A stretch of DNA of 43,654 nt from Alphaproteobacteria bacterium. GTDB taxonomy: Bacteria; Pseudomonadota; Alphaproteobacteria; Micropepsales; Micropepsaceae. This document shows, one piece after another, positions 34,742-42,921 of the stretch; position 1 is the first letter of the stretch, and the number at the start of each line of letters is the position of its first letter. A program made the position numbers and the translations under genes. The notes under the pieces were generated by a model. That model searched no databases and was not told the DNA's origin. It saw nothing but the letters and a program-made list of their open reading frames with translations. Where the stretch lies: positions 1 through 43,654 of the forward strand of contig CANJBZ010000031.1 in assembly GCA_947473475.1 (NCBI GenBank). The letters run 5' to 3'.

Positions 34742-36043
34742 TTAGCCGGCGGGGGCGCCTTGCCGCAAACTTGCGTCCAGCACGGCGTTGTTCACCGCGC
34801 CCTCCATCTTGCCGATGGCGAGCGTCGCAAGCGCATTGCCAAGCACATTGACCGGCACAAAGGCCGACGACAAAAGCCGGTGTACGCCAAGGATCAGCCC
34901 GATGCTCGCAACCGGAATGGTATGCGTGGCCGCAAGGGTCGTTGCCAGCATCACAATGGCCGATCCCGCGACGCCCGCTCCTCCCGTGGAGGTAACAAGC
35001 ATAACCAAGAGCAGCGCCAATTGCTGCGTGATCGTAAGATCGATACCAACCGCCTGCGCCAAGAACACCGACACAGTCGCGTAATACAGGCAGGTGCCAT
35101 CGTGGTTGAACGCGTAGCCGACAGGCAGAACCAGCGCCACCACCTGCTCGCTGCAACCCAACGCGCGCAGTTTGGCGTTCATGCGCGGAAAAACAGATTC
35201 ACCTGACGATGTGCCGGCAACAATCATCAACTCGGCGCCTATGTAGCGGATCAGGCGAAATAGATTGACGCCGAACCACGCGGCCACCGGCCACAGCACC
35301 AGCACCACGAACAGCGCACAGCAGACGTAAAATTCGACAACGAGCACGCCCAGGGCAATTAGCGAAGACGGACCATACTTTCCGACGGTGAATCCGATAG
35401 CGCCAAACGCGCCGACCGGCGCGACCACCATCACATAGGCAATGATCTTGAAGAATACCTGCGAGACAAGCTCGATGCCGTCGGTCACGGGCTTGCCCTT
35501 GGGACCGAGCGCCAGCAAGGCAAAGGCGAAGATCACCGAAAAGAACAGCACCGGCAAAACGTCGCCGTCGGCGAACGCGCCTATGGCGCTGGCCGGAACG
35601 ATGGCCGAAAGGAATTGCGCAAAGCCGGCCTGGTTGGCAGACTTTTCCACATCGGCAACACCGGCTGCCGCATCGGAAAACGATTTGGGATCGGCATGCA
35701 CGCCGGCTCCGGGCTGCCAGAAATTCACCAGCACCAAAGCCAAGACCAAAGCCATTGTCGTGATGACGAGAAAGTAGAGAATGGCCTTGATGGCGATCCG
35801 CCCGACGCTTTTGCTCTGCCCGGCGCTCGCAATTCCGTGAACAACGGTGCAGAAGATGATCGGCGCGACCACCATCCGCACGAGACGGATGAAAAGATCG
35901 CCCAACGGCTTCAGCGTGTCCGCGCTGGCCGGCCAAAGCCACCCGATAGCGACGCCTGCGAGCATCGCCAGAAGGATTTGAAACGACAAATCCTTGTACA
36001 GCGGCTTTGAGGCCTTTCTCGGCATCGGAACGGCGATGGTCAT
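34742..36043 (-). CDS. DAACS-family cation symporter (DctA/GltP fold), altered substrate site
   Basis: This 433-residue membrane transporter has the glutamate/dicarboxylate symporter fold: IRLVRMVVAPIIFCTVVHGI, the serine-rich hairpin AGTSSGESVFPRM, the TM7 motif AFNHDGTCLYY and hairpin 2 STGGAGVAGSAIVMLA. In helix 8 the usual GID...R pattern is replaced: the text reads GVHRLLSSAFVPVNVLGN, giving His388 where Asp is normal and Phe395 where the substrate-binding Arg (Arg397 of GltPh) is normal. The substrate is therefore probably not an acidic amino acid or C4-dicarboxylate. It lies 40 bases downstream of an amidohydrolase gene on the same strand, so the two may form an uptake-and-hydrolysis operon. 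Confidence 0.87.
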   Translation of the reverse strand: MTIAVPMPRKASKPLYKDLSFQILLAMLAGVAIGWLWPASADTLKPLGDLFIRLVRMVVAPIIFCTVVHGIASAGQSKSVGRIAIKAILYFLVITTMALVLALVLVNFWQPGAGVHADPKSFSDAAAGVADVEKSANQAGFAQFLSAIVPASAIGAFADGDVLPVLFFSVIFAFALLALGPKGKPVTDGIELVSQVFFKIIAYVMVVAPVGAFGAIGFTVGKYGPSSLIALGVLVVEFYVCCALFVVLVLWPVAAWFGVNLFRLIRYIGAELMIVAGTSSGESVFPRMNAKLRALGCSEQVVALVLPVGYAFNHDGTCLYYATVSVFLAQAVGIDLTITQQLALLLVMLVTSTGGAGVAGSAIVMLATTLAATHTIPVASIGLILGVHRLLSSAFVPVNVLGNALATLAIGKMEGAVNNAVLDASLRQGAPAG

Positions 36044-36083
36044 TTGCGAATTCTCGCTTGAGGCGCGGCCATCGGTTTACTCC

Positions 36084-36962
36084 TCAACCCACCAGAGCGG
36101 GATAAAGGGTTTTCGCCGTCCCGGAAAAGATCGCTTCACGGTCCTTGAGCGGCAAGAACGCCAATCCCTCTTGCGCGAGCTTAACCAATTCGGAAAGCGG
36201 CTGCTCTGAGGCGGGATAGTTGGAGCCCCAGGCCATGCGGCCCGAGCCGAATTCGGCGACGCATTTGGCGAAGAACGTTTCCGGTGTTGCCTTGCCCACC
36301 TTCGCGCCGGTGAAATTGCGCTCCGTCACTTTCAGAAACACGCCGGGGTATTTCGCAAGGCTCCACAGCGAATCCGCGCCCTTATACGGAGGGCCGTCTT
36401 CCTGAACCGGGCGCGCCAGATGGTCGAGGATGACACGCAGGCGGGGAAACCGCGTGAGCACGTTCACAAGCTGCGGGATGCCCTTCGCCGTCATCTGCAA
36501 ACAGACGGGCAAATTGCGTTCCTCCGCCAAGCGCCACGCCGGAAAGGTTTGCTCGTTGTCCAGCCAGTCCTGCTGGCCCGGCATCGTGCTTCCCGTGGTG
36601 AACAGGCGCATGCCGGTCAGGCCCTTGCTCATCCAATGCGCCATTACCGCCGTCGCGTCGGGGGCGAGGATGTCGCAGGAAAAGATGCCGGTGAAGCGTT
36701 CGGGATGAGCAGCGACGGCTTCGGCGACATAGGTATTGTCGTGGCCGTAGCAGGTTGAGGCCTGCACCAGAGCGGCCTTTTGAACGCCCGCCGCGTCCTG
36801 CGCGGCGATCATGCCGGCATAGCTAACCGGGCGCTCACGCGACCAATCGGATTGATGTCCGCCCAAGGGCGCGCGCGGATATTTCACCGTGTCGGTTGCA
36901 ATCACATGGGGGTGGATGTCGTAGATTTCGTAACGCAAGAGTTCACCGCTTTCGGAAGGCAT
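36084..36962 (-). CDS. Amidohydrolase-2 family TIM-barrel hydrolase
   Basis: This 292-residue cytoplasmic enzyme resembles lactonases and decarboxylases of the amidohydrolase-2 family. The N-terminal strand has the metal motif YDIHPHVI (His-x-His). The middle has ALVQASTCYGHDNTYV and TGMRLFTTG, the fourth-strand region is RLRVILDHLARP, and the last strand is MAWGSNYPASE, with Asn where many relatives have the metal Asp; that Asn form is common in one subgroup. The substrate is not known. It is the first gene of a pair with the altered symporter, suggesting that the symporter brings in its substrate. Confidence 0.85.
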   Translation of the reverse strand: MPSESGELLRYEIYDIHPHVIATDTVKYPRAPLGGHQSDWSRERPVSYAGMIAAQDAAGVQKAALVQASTCYGHDNTYVAEAVAAHPERFTGIFSCDILAPDATAVMAHWMSKGLTGMRLFTTGSTMPGQQDWLDNEQTFPAWRLAEERNLPVCLQMTAKGIPQLVNVLTRFPRLRVILDHLARPVQEDGPPYKGADSLWSLAKYPGVFLKVTERNFTGAKVGKATPETFFAKCVAEFGSGRMAWGSNYPASEQPLSELVKLAQEGLAFLPLKDREAIFSGTAKTLYPALVG

Positions 36963-37160
36963 GAATTTTCGACGGCCGGGAGACTACGCTTTGGAGGTAC
37001 GGCTTTGCCATCGGTATTGGCTTTGAGGCTATAGATTCTTGTTAAGTTCTGGGGCTCCTGGGGACCCGTATACGTTGTCCCATTCGCCGGGCAACGTGGC
37101 GATGTGCTACAACCCTTGCACAAAAGCGGCATCTGGCTGCGGCACCAGGAGGAGGGTTTC

Positions 37161-37613
37161 ATGCAGGCGAAATGGGTGTGGATTGCAGGCGTAGCAGCGT
37201 TGGGCGCTTCGGTGTACGTCTATCCGGCGCTGAGCGCGCAGAATGCGGCGAAGAGCAGTCCGGTGAAGATGCACCGGCTCTATACCGGCCCGGACGGTCA
37301 GACCCATGCTGAAGAAATCATGGTCGACTTCGGTCCCAATGGGCTGCAAGGGTTCAAACTGAAAGCAGGCGCCGGTGCTGAAATTCGGCGGGCGCCTCCT
37401 GGCCGGGTGGCCGACTGGCATGTCGCCCCGCGCCGTCAATACGTCATCACCTTGAGCGGACGCGGCGAGGTCGAGCTGATCGACGGGACGAAGATCGAGC
37501 TTGGACCAGGGAGCATCGATCTGGCCGAAGATCTGACGGGTAAGGGTCACATCACCCGCGTCGTGGGCAACGAAGAACGGATTACGCTGGCAATTCCAGT
37601 TTCCGACAAATAG
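37161..37613 (+). CDS. Secreted or membrane-anchored cupin protein
   Basis: This protein of about 150 residues starts at the ATG at 37161 behind GGAGGAGGG. A hydrophobic N-terminus (WVWIAGVAALGASVYVYPAL) is a signal peptide or anchor. The rest is one cupin barrel: ADWHVAPRRQYVITLSGRGEVELIDGTKIELGPGSIDLAEDLTG. The His of HVAPRRQY is present, but the usual second metal His cluster is reduced (GKGHITRV), so metal binding is uncertain. It is followed by a secreted protein gene after 88 bases, and both may belong to one transcript. Confidence 0.82.
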   Translation: MQAKWVWIAGVAALGASVYVYPALSAQNAAKSSPVKMHRLYTGPDGQTHAEEIMVDFGPNGLQGFKLKAGAGAEIRRAPPGRVADWHVAPRRQYVITLSGRGEVELIDGTKIELGPGSIDLAEDLTGKGHITRVVGNEERITLAIPVSDK

Positions 37614-37701
37614 TGGACACAGGCAGCGCGGTCACCGGGCCGCCTGCCTGTCCTTTGAAAAACAGCTTGGCATGAAGCGGTCCCGCCGCGGAGAAGAACA
37701 C

Positions 37702-38544
37702 ATGCGCCGTTCGTTGGTAAAACAAGGCACAGCATTGCTGGTGGCAATGGTAGGTCTGGGAGCAACAGCCGTTTCGGCAGCCGATGCACCGCCGGTATTC
37801 TCTTCGACTCCGCAGGCCGCATGGGTTGGTATAGGCATCGGCGCGTTCTTTCCGGTGCCCGGTTCGCCTACGCCAATCGGTCAAGACCCGGCGCACCGCT
37901 ATATTTCCAACGACGAAGCCACCGCAACCGGACAGCAGCCCAATCAGCGCATCAGCGATGCGGGTCATCCCAATCTGAAGCAATGGGCGAAGGACGGGAT
38001 GACGAAGGACAATGCGGAGGTTCTCGCCGGGAAATTTGCCTTCACCGCACGGTCGTCATGTCAGCCCGGCGGCGTTCCGGGGTTCGACGTGCTGCTCGGG
38101 GGTGCTTTGTCCATTCTGCAGTTACCCAGCGAAGTCACCATGATCTTCTCCGGAAATGCCGAGACACGGCATATCCGGCTGAATGCGTCCCACCCGGCCA
38201 ATCCTACACCGTCCTGGTACGGCGATTCGGTCGGCCACTATGAAGGCGATACGCTGGTGGTCGATACCATCGGCCTGAACGACAAGACCTTCATCGACAA
38301 TTACCGCACGCCCCACACCGCCAAGCTGCACGTGACCGAACGCTGGCGGATGATAGAGGGTGGCAAGAAGCTCGAAATCCTCCTGACGCTCGACGACCCG
38401 GACACCTTCAACCAGCCTTGGCAGGCGCTCAGGCAATATGACCGGGTCAACCGCAATTTCTCGGAGGATGTCTGCTCCGAAAACAACTTTAATCCCTTCG
38501 GCATCGACTATATGACGCCCGTGGCGGACAAGCCGGATTTCTAA
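37702..38544 (+). CDS. Secreted protein, paralogue of the one at 33504-34394
   Basis: The ATG at 37702 follows GGAGAAGA and opens a signal peptide (MRRSLVKQGTALLVAMVGLG, cleavage near VSAADA). The mature part, about 255 residues, has the blocks IRLNASHPANPTPSWYGDS, VGHYEGDTLVVDTIG, RTPHTAKLHVTERWRMI and FNQPWQAL, the same order as in the paralogue. The end DVCSENNFNPFGIDYM matches the paralogue's RVCAENVHNFGIID. The function of this family is not known. It lies in a run of secreted products: cupin, this protein, and the DUF5916 outer-membrane protein. Confidence 0.82.
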   Translation: MRRSLVKQGTALLVAMVGLGATAVSAADAPPVFSSTPQAAWVGIGIGAFFPVPGSPTPIGQDPAHRYISNDEATATGQQPNQRISDAGHPNLKQWAKDGMTKDNAEVLAGKFAFTARSSCQPGGVPGFDVLLGGALSILQLPSEVTMIFSGNAETRHIRLNASHPANPTPSWYGDSVGHYEGDTLVVDTIGLNDKTFIDNYRTPHTAKLHVTERWRMIEGGKKLEILLTLDDPDTFNQPWQALRQYDRVNRNFSEDVCSENNFNPFGIDYMTPVADKPDF

Positions 38545-38682
38545 GTTTGGCGTCTATCCCCAGATAGTCCGCATCGGGGCCTGCCAAGCATAAAAACCTG
38601 GATCGACATCGCTCCCCTATTTCGTTAGGGAAGCGGTTGAACGCAACGCAAACTGTAGAATTGCGGCGCTCACCAGGGGGGT

Positions 38683-40944
38683 ATGAGACCGATTGCGGCA
38701 CCATTGACGCGGAAGACCGCTTTCCGCGCAGCCCTGTGCGGGGCCACGGCGGCATTGGCCGTTGCAGCTGGGTCGGCCGCGGGAGCTGCACAGGGAGAAC
38801 AAGGCCCCTCGCCTGCCCGGCCCGCCCGCGATTTCAGCACCTACCAGCCCACCGCCAAAGCCACCCGGATCGAGGCCAACGAAGCGCCCACCGTCGATGG
38901 CGACCTGTCCGACCCAATCTGGCAGAAGGCGGCGCCGATCACCGAATTCTACCAAGTCGAGCCCGTTGAAGGCGCGGACGCATCGGAACACACCGATGTC
39001 CGCTTCCTGTACGACGAGAACAATCTCTACGTTTACGTCTACGCCTATGACAAACGCCCGGAGCTGGTCCGCGGCACAAGCATGAACCGCGACGGCAATT
39101 TCGGCGGCGACGATACGGTGCGCGTGTATCTCGACCCGCTGAATACACGGCGCAACGCCTATCAGTTCGTCATGAACTCGCTGGGCGGGCGGTTGGACCA
39201 GCTTATCCAGAACAACAGCGATTTCATTCGCGAGTGGAACACCATCTGGACGGGTAAATCGCGAGTCGTGAGCGACGGGTGGACCGTCGAGATGGCGATC
39301 CCGTTCAAAGACCTTTCGTTCGATCCGGCGAAACCCGATTGGGTTCTCGAATTTACCCGCGAAATCCGCCACCTCAACGAGCGCATCCGCTGGAGCACGG
39401 TCAGCGCGGCCGCGTTGACGACCGACATCTCGCGCGCCGGTACGCTGACCGGGATCACGGGCATCGATCAAGGGCTTGGCCTCGACATTCAGCTGTACGG
39501 CTCGGCGCGCTACCGCTTCGATTGGAAAGAACCACAGCGGGAAACGAAGAGCTTTCGTGGAAGCGGAAACGCCTTTTACAAACTGACGCCGGACCTGACA
39601 GGCACGCTGACCGTCAATCCGGATTTTTCAGACAGCCCGCTGGACCTGCTTCAGGTCAACACCACGCGGTTCAATCTGTTTCAGCCCGAGACACGGAACT
39701 TCTTTCTTCAGGACACCGCCTCGTTCGAATTCGGCGGGCGGGATTTTTCCGCAACCAACGACTACAACTATCCCGCCGAGAACGGATCGCCCTTCTTCTC
39801 GCGTAATGTGGGGCTGGCCAACGGCGTTCCAGTGAGCATCGTCGCCGGGACGAAATTGTCTGGCGAGTATGCGGGACTGGACATCGGCGCGTTATCCGTC
39901 GTGACAAACGGCACCGGCGACACGAAGCACAGTCAGGTCTTATCCGTCGCGCGCGTCACCAAACCCATTGGCGAATCCAAGCTCGGGTTCATATTCACCA
40001 ACGGCGATCCGTCCGGCCACACCGAGAACACCCTGGCCGGTGTCGATTTCCAATACCGCAATTCCAACTTCCAGCCGGGCAAGGTGCTCCGGTCCGATCT
40101 GTATTATGTCCGCAGCTTTTCCGACACGAAGCATGACGACGATTCCTTTGGCGCGGCTATCGATCTGCCGAACGAGCCTTTCGGTCTGGAAACGCGATTC
40201 AAACAAATCGGCACGGATTATTACCCGGCGCTCGGATTCGAAAATCGTACGGGCATCCGGCAGTGGGATGGAATTGCGCAATATCGGCGCCGCGATCTCG
40301 GCTGGCGCTGGGTGGATGTCGCGACATCCTGGTACGCCGTCACCGGCCTGAACAATCATCTGGAATCTCGCGAGAACGGCATCTGGGCCGGCGTAGCTTT
40401 GCGGTCCACGGATCAGATCTACTTCCGCGTCTTCGACGACTATGAGGACGTGCCCACCACGTTCAAAATCGCGACCAAAGTGCCGGTTGCACCGGGCCAA
40501 TATCATTGGACGAACGGCAGCATCTACATTCAGACGTCTAACGGGCGGCCGATTTTCGGAAGGCTTGAAGTGCTCTGCTGCCACTATTACGGCGGCAATC
40601 AGATCAAGACGACGCTAACGCTCGATATGCGGCCCAACGCGACCTTCCAGTTCTCGCCGAAATACGTCTACACGCATCTGGAAATGCCGGGCGGGCTTTT
40701 GGATATCCATGCTGTCTCGCTGTCGTTCATTACGAATTTCAGCCCCGACATGCAGCTTTACACGGAAGCGCAATACGACAACGTCACCACGAAGTTGGCG
40801 CTATCCGTGCGGTACCGTTGGGAATACGAACCGGGACAGGAAATCTTCGCGGCGATCGGACAATCGGCGCTTGTTCCCGGCCAGGAATTTGTGTCGCGGA
40901 CCACGCAAGCCGTGGTCCGCTTAGGTCACACATTCCGCTTTTAG
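38683..40944 (+). CDS. DUF5916-domain outer-membrane protein with CBM9-like N-terminus
   Basis: This 753-residue protein has a long signal region (AALCGATAALAVAAGSAAGA). Residues about 60-240 resemble a family 9 carbohydrate-binding module (EAPTVDGDLSDPIWQKAAPI, VRFLYDENNLYVYVYAYDK, DDTVRVYLDP). The rest is DUF5916, with LTVNPDFSDSPLDLLQVN, FNLFQPETRNFFLQ and many alternating beta strands. The last residues, VRLGHTFRF, end in Phe, the usual signal for insertion of outer-membrane barrels. I infer a surface protein that may bind or admit sugars or glycans. The gene follows the secreted paralogue after 138 bases. Confidence 0.88.
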   Translation: MRPIAAPLTRKTAFRAALCGATAALAVAAGSAAGAAQGEQGPSPARPARDFSTYQPTAKATRIEANEAPTVDGDLSDPIWQKAAPITEFYQVEPVEGADASEHTDVRFLYDENNLYVYVYAYDKRPELVRGTSMNRDGNFGGDDTVRVYLDPLNTRRNAYQFVMNSLGGRLDQLIQNNSDFIREWNTIWTGKSRVVSDGWTVEMAIPFKDLSFDPAKPDWVLEFTREIRHLNERIRWSTVSAAALTTDISRAGTLTGITGIDQGLGLDIQLYGSARYRFDWKEPQRETKSFRGSGNAFYKLTPDLTGTLTVNPDFSDSPLDLLQVNTTRFNLFQPETRNFFLQDTASFEFGGRDFSATNDYNYPAENGSPFFSRNVGLANGVPVSIVAGTKLSGEYAGLDIGALSVVTNGTGDTKHSQVLSVARVTKPIGESKLGFIFTNGDPSGHTENTLAGVDFQYRNSNFQPGKVLRSDLYYVRSFSDTKHDDDSFGAAIDLPNEPFGLETRFKQIGTDYYPALGFENRTGIRQWDGIAQYRRRDLGWRWVDVATSWYAVTGLNNHLESRENGIWAGVALRSTDQIYFRVFDDYEDVPTTFKIATKVPVAPGQYHWTNGSIYIQTSNGRPIFGRLEVLCCHYYGGNQIKTTLTLDMRPNATFQFSPKYVYTHLEMPGGLLDIHAVSLSFITNFSPDMQLYTEAQYDNVTTKLALSVRYRWEYEPGQEIFAAIGQSALVPGQEFVSRTTQAVVRLGHTFRF

Positions 40945-40950
40945 CTCGCT

Positions 40951-41928
40951 TTAGGCGCTTTCGATCTCAACAAAGGTTTCGCTCATCGTCATGTGGCGCG
41001 GTGTCAGCTTTTGCTTGAACGCCGTGTCCGCAAGCGCTTCCATCGTCGGAAGATTGGCTTTGGTCCCATAAGGAAGCGGGTCGTCGCCGACGAACTCACA
41101 GAATTTGCGATATTTCTTGTCGGTGGCCGCTTGGGCTTCACCGGAACGCAGCTTGATCAGCCATTGCGCCTTGGCTTTTGCAAACGCGTCGAACAATGAG
41201 CGCGCGACCCAGGGATGCTGTTCAAGCATGGCGTCCTTAACGACGATGGTGCCGTGTATCGGGTAGATGCCGGTTTTACGGTACCAAGCGGCCTCCAATT
41301 CTTCGGCATTGTCAAAGAGTTGCGGATAGTTGGTTTCACGTGCCTGCCAGCCGCCGCCGGTCGGCGAACCGGACCGGCCAATACCGGCATTGGCCTCTAA
41401 CCCCGCCGCCAATTCGCCATCGGCCATCATGTCCGCCAGCGAACGGCCTTGCGGTGCGTGTACGACATTCTCCGGCAGCTTAAGCTGTGTCACGTGTTCT
41501 TCGTCGTCGACGACCCAGGTGATTTTCGAATTGTCGACGCCATATTCGTCCATGAGAATCCCGCGCAGCCACACGCCGGTCGTAACCGAATAGGCGCGCA
41601 CGCCGACTTTGCGGCCTTCCAGGTCTTTGGGATGTTTGACGCGGGCATCGGGCCGCACCAACAGCCCGCTGTGATGGAAGCGGCGCATCACGAAAATCGG
41701 CAAAGCCTTGAACGGAGCGCCATAGGCGCGCGCGATGATGTACGTCGTGGGCGCCAAGTCACAGACATCGAATTCCACCTGCCGCACCATCCGCCGATAG
41801 GCGCCGATCTGCGGCACGACCTTGATAAAATTCGGTTCGACATCTTCGATGGGTATCTCGCCGCTGACGAGCGCCGCGGTATGGGGGTAATCGCCAATCG
41901 CCAAATCGAGTTTAACTTTGCTGTTCAC
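40951..41928 (-). CDS. Leaderless type 2 binding-fold protein, 4,5-dihydroxyphthalate decarboxylase-like
   Basis: This protein of about 325 residues opens with KVKLDLAIGDYPHTAALVSG, as do the proteins called 4,5-dihydroxyphthalate decarboxylase. Other marks are RRMVRQVEFDVCDLAPTTYI, DLEGRKVGVRAYSVTTGVWLRGIL and EYGVDNSKITWV. The fold is that of periplasmic binding proteins, but there is no signal peptide and no transport partner gene. I chose GTG at 41928, which has GGTGA before it, over a TTG at 41964. The decarboxylase role is known only for phthalate genes. No other phthalate gene is here, so the substrate is open. Confidence 0.78.
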   Translation of the reverse strand: MNSKVKLDLAIGDYPHTAALVSGEIPIEDVEPNFIKVVPQIGAYRRMVRQVEFDVCDLAPTTYIIARAYGAPFKALPIFVMRRFHHSGLLVRPDARVKHPKDLEGRKVGVRAYSVTTGVWLRGILMDEYGVDNSKITWVVDDEEHVTQLKLPENVVHAPQGRSLADMMADGELAAGLEANAGIGRSGSPTGGGWQARETNYPQLFDNAEELEAAWYRKTGIYPIHGTIVVKDAMLEQHPWVARSLFDAFAKAKAQWLIKLRSGEAQAATDKKYRKFCEFVGDDPLPYGTKANLPTMEALADTAFKQKLTPRHMTMSETFVEIESA

Positions 41929-42151
41929 GAAATCACCGTTTGGGCGCAGCGCGCCGCTGTTCAAAATGCCTAAAACAACAGTACCCGACGAGATGCGCCA
42001 GCGTTCATCCGCGCACCTCTATGGCCGTCATGGGGATTCATACCGCCCCCGCCATAGCCAGGATAAAACGACCGGGTAGAGATAACAAACGAGGACGCTT
42101 TACGCGAGGTTCCGCGCACAGTCGCTGAGCGAAATCGCCGCGCGGCGGCCT

Positions 42152-42853
42152 TCAGACAACCGTGCCTACCAATTTTCCGATAACGGCGGTTGTGGCCATC
42201 GCTAACGCGCCCCAGAATGTCACGCGGGCTGTGGCGCGCCAAATGTTTGCGCCGCCCGCTCTTGCCCCGATCGCACCGAGAAAGGCCAGAAAGGCCAAGG
42301 ACGCGGCTGAAACGATCAGGATAAGCACAGAGGCTGGCGACACGACCACCATGAGCAAGGGCATCGCCGCGCCAATGGAAAACGATGCGGCCGACGTCAC
42401 GGCGGCTTGTACCGGACGCGCAGTGGAGTGCTCTGAAATACCAAGCTCATCGCGCGTGTGAGCGCCCAAGGCGTCTTTCGCCATCAGCTGACTCGCAACC
42501 TGCCGTGCAAGACCCTGATCGAGGCCGCGCTGGACATAAATTTCGGCGAGTTCATCAAGCTCATGCTCGGGATCTGCTTTCAACTCAATGCTTTCGCGCA
42601 TGATGTCCGCTTGCTCGGTGTCCGACTGCGAGCTGACGGATACATACTCACCCGCGGCCATGGACATTGCGCCGGCCACCAGTCCCGCGACACCGGCGAT
42701 TAAGACATTGTTTTGCGTCGTGGCCGCTGAAGCAACCCCAACGATCAAGCTTGCGGTTGAAAGAATGCCATCATTGGCCCCGAGCACTGCGGCTCTCAAC
42801 CACCCAATGCGACCGACGAGGTGGCGCTCACGATGCAGGCGGAGGCGGCTCAT
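42152..42853 (-). CDS. VIT1/CCC1-family iron or manganese transporter
   Basis: This 233-residue membrane protein of the VIT family has a first helix block GWLRAAVLGANDGILSTASLIVGVA and a second helix GLVAGAMSMAAGEYVSVSSQSDTE, the signature of the family, then an acidic metal-binding region DPEHELDELAEIYVQRGLD and three more helices (AASFSIGAAMPLLMVVV onward). Family members move Fe(II) or Mn(II) out of the cytoplasm. It lies on the same strand as the chimeric kinase, 68 bases downstream of its stop, so they may share a transcript. In the other direction 41929-42151 holds no gene. Confidence 0.92.
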   Translation of the reverse strand: MSRLRLHRERHLVGRIGWLRAAVLGANDGILSTASLIVGVASAATTQNNVLIAGVAGLVAGAMSMAAGEYVSVSSQSDTEQADIMRESIELKADPEHELDELAEIYVQRGLDQGLARQVASQLMAKDALGAHTRDELGISEHSTARPVQAAVTSAASFSIGAAMPLLMVVVSPASVLILIVSAASLAFLAFLGAIGARAGGANIWRATARVTFWGALAMATTAVIGKLVGTVV

Positions 42854-42921
42854 CCGGTGGTGCTCCAGTCAATCTCTTCAGAACAGGCAGAACGTAGCCG
42901 CCCATCACGATGCCAGATCAA

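Noticed and set aside
42019-42057. Inverted repeat CTATGGC ... GCCATAG
   Set aside because: The arms are only seven bases with a 25-base loop, there is no T run, and no link to a start or stop. It could be chance.
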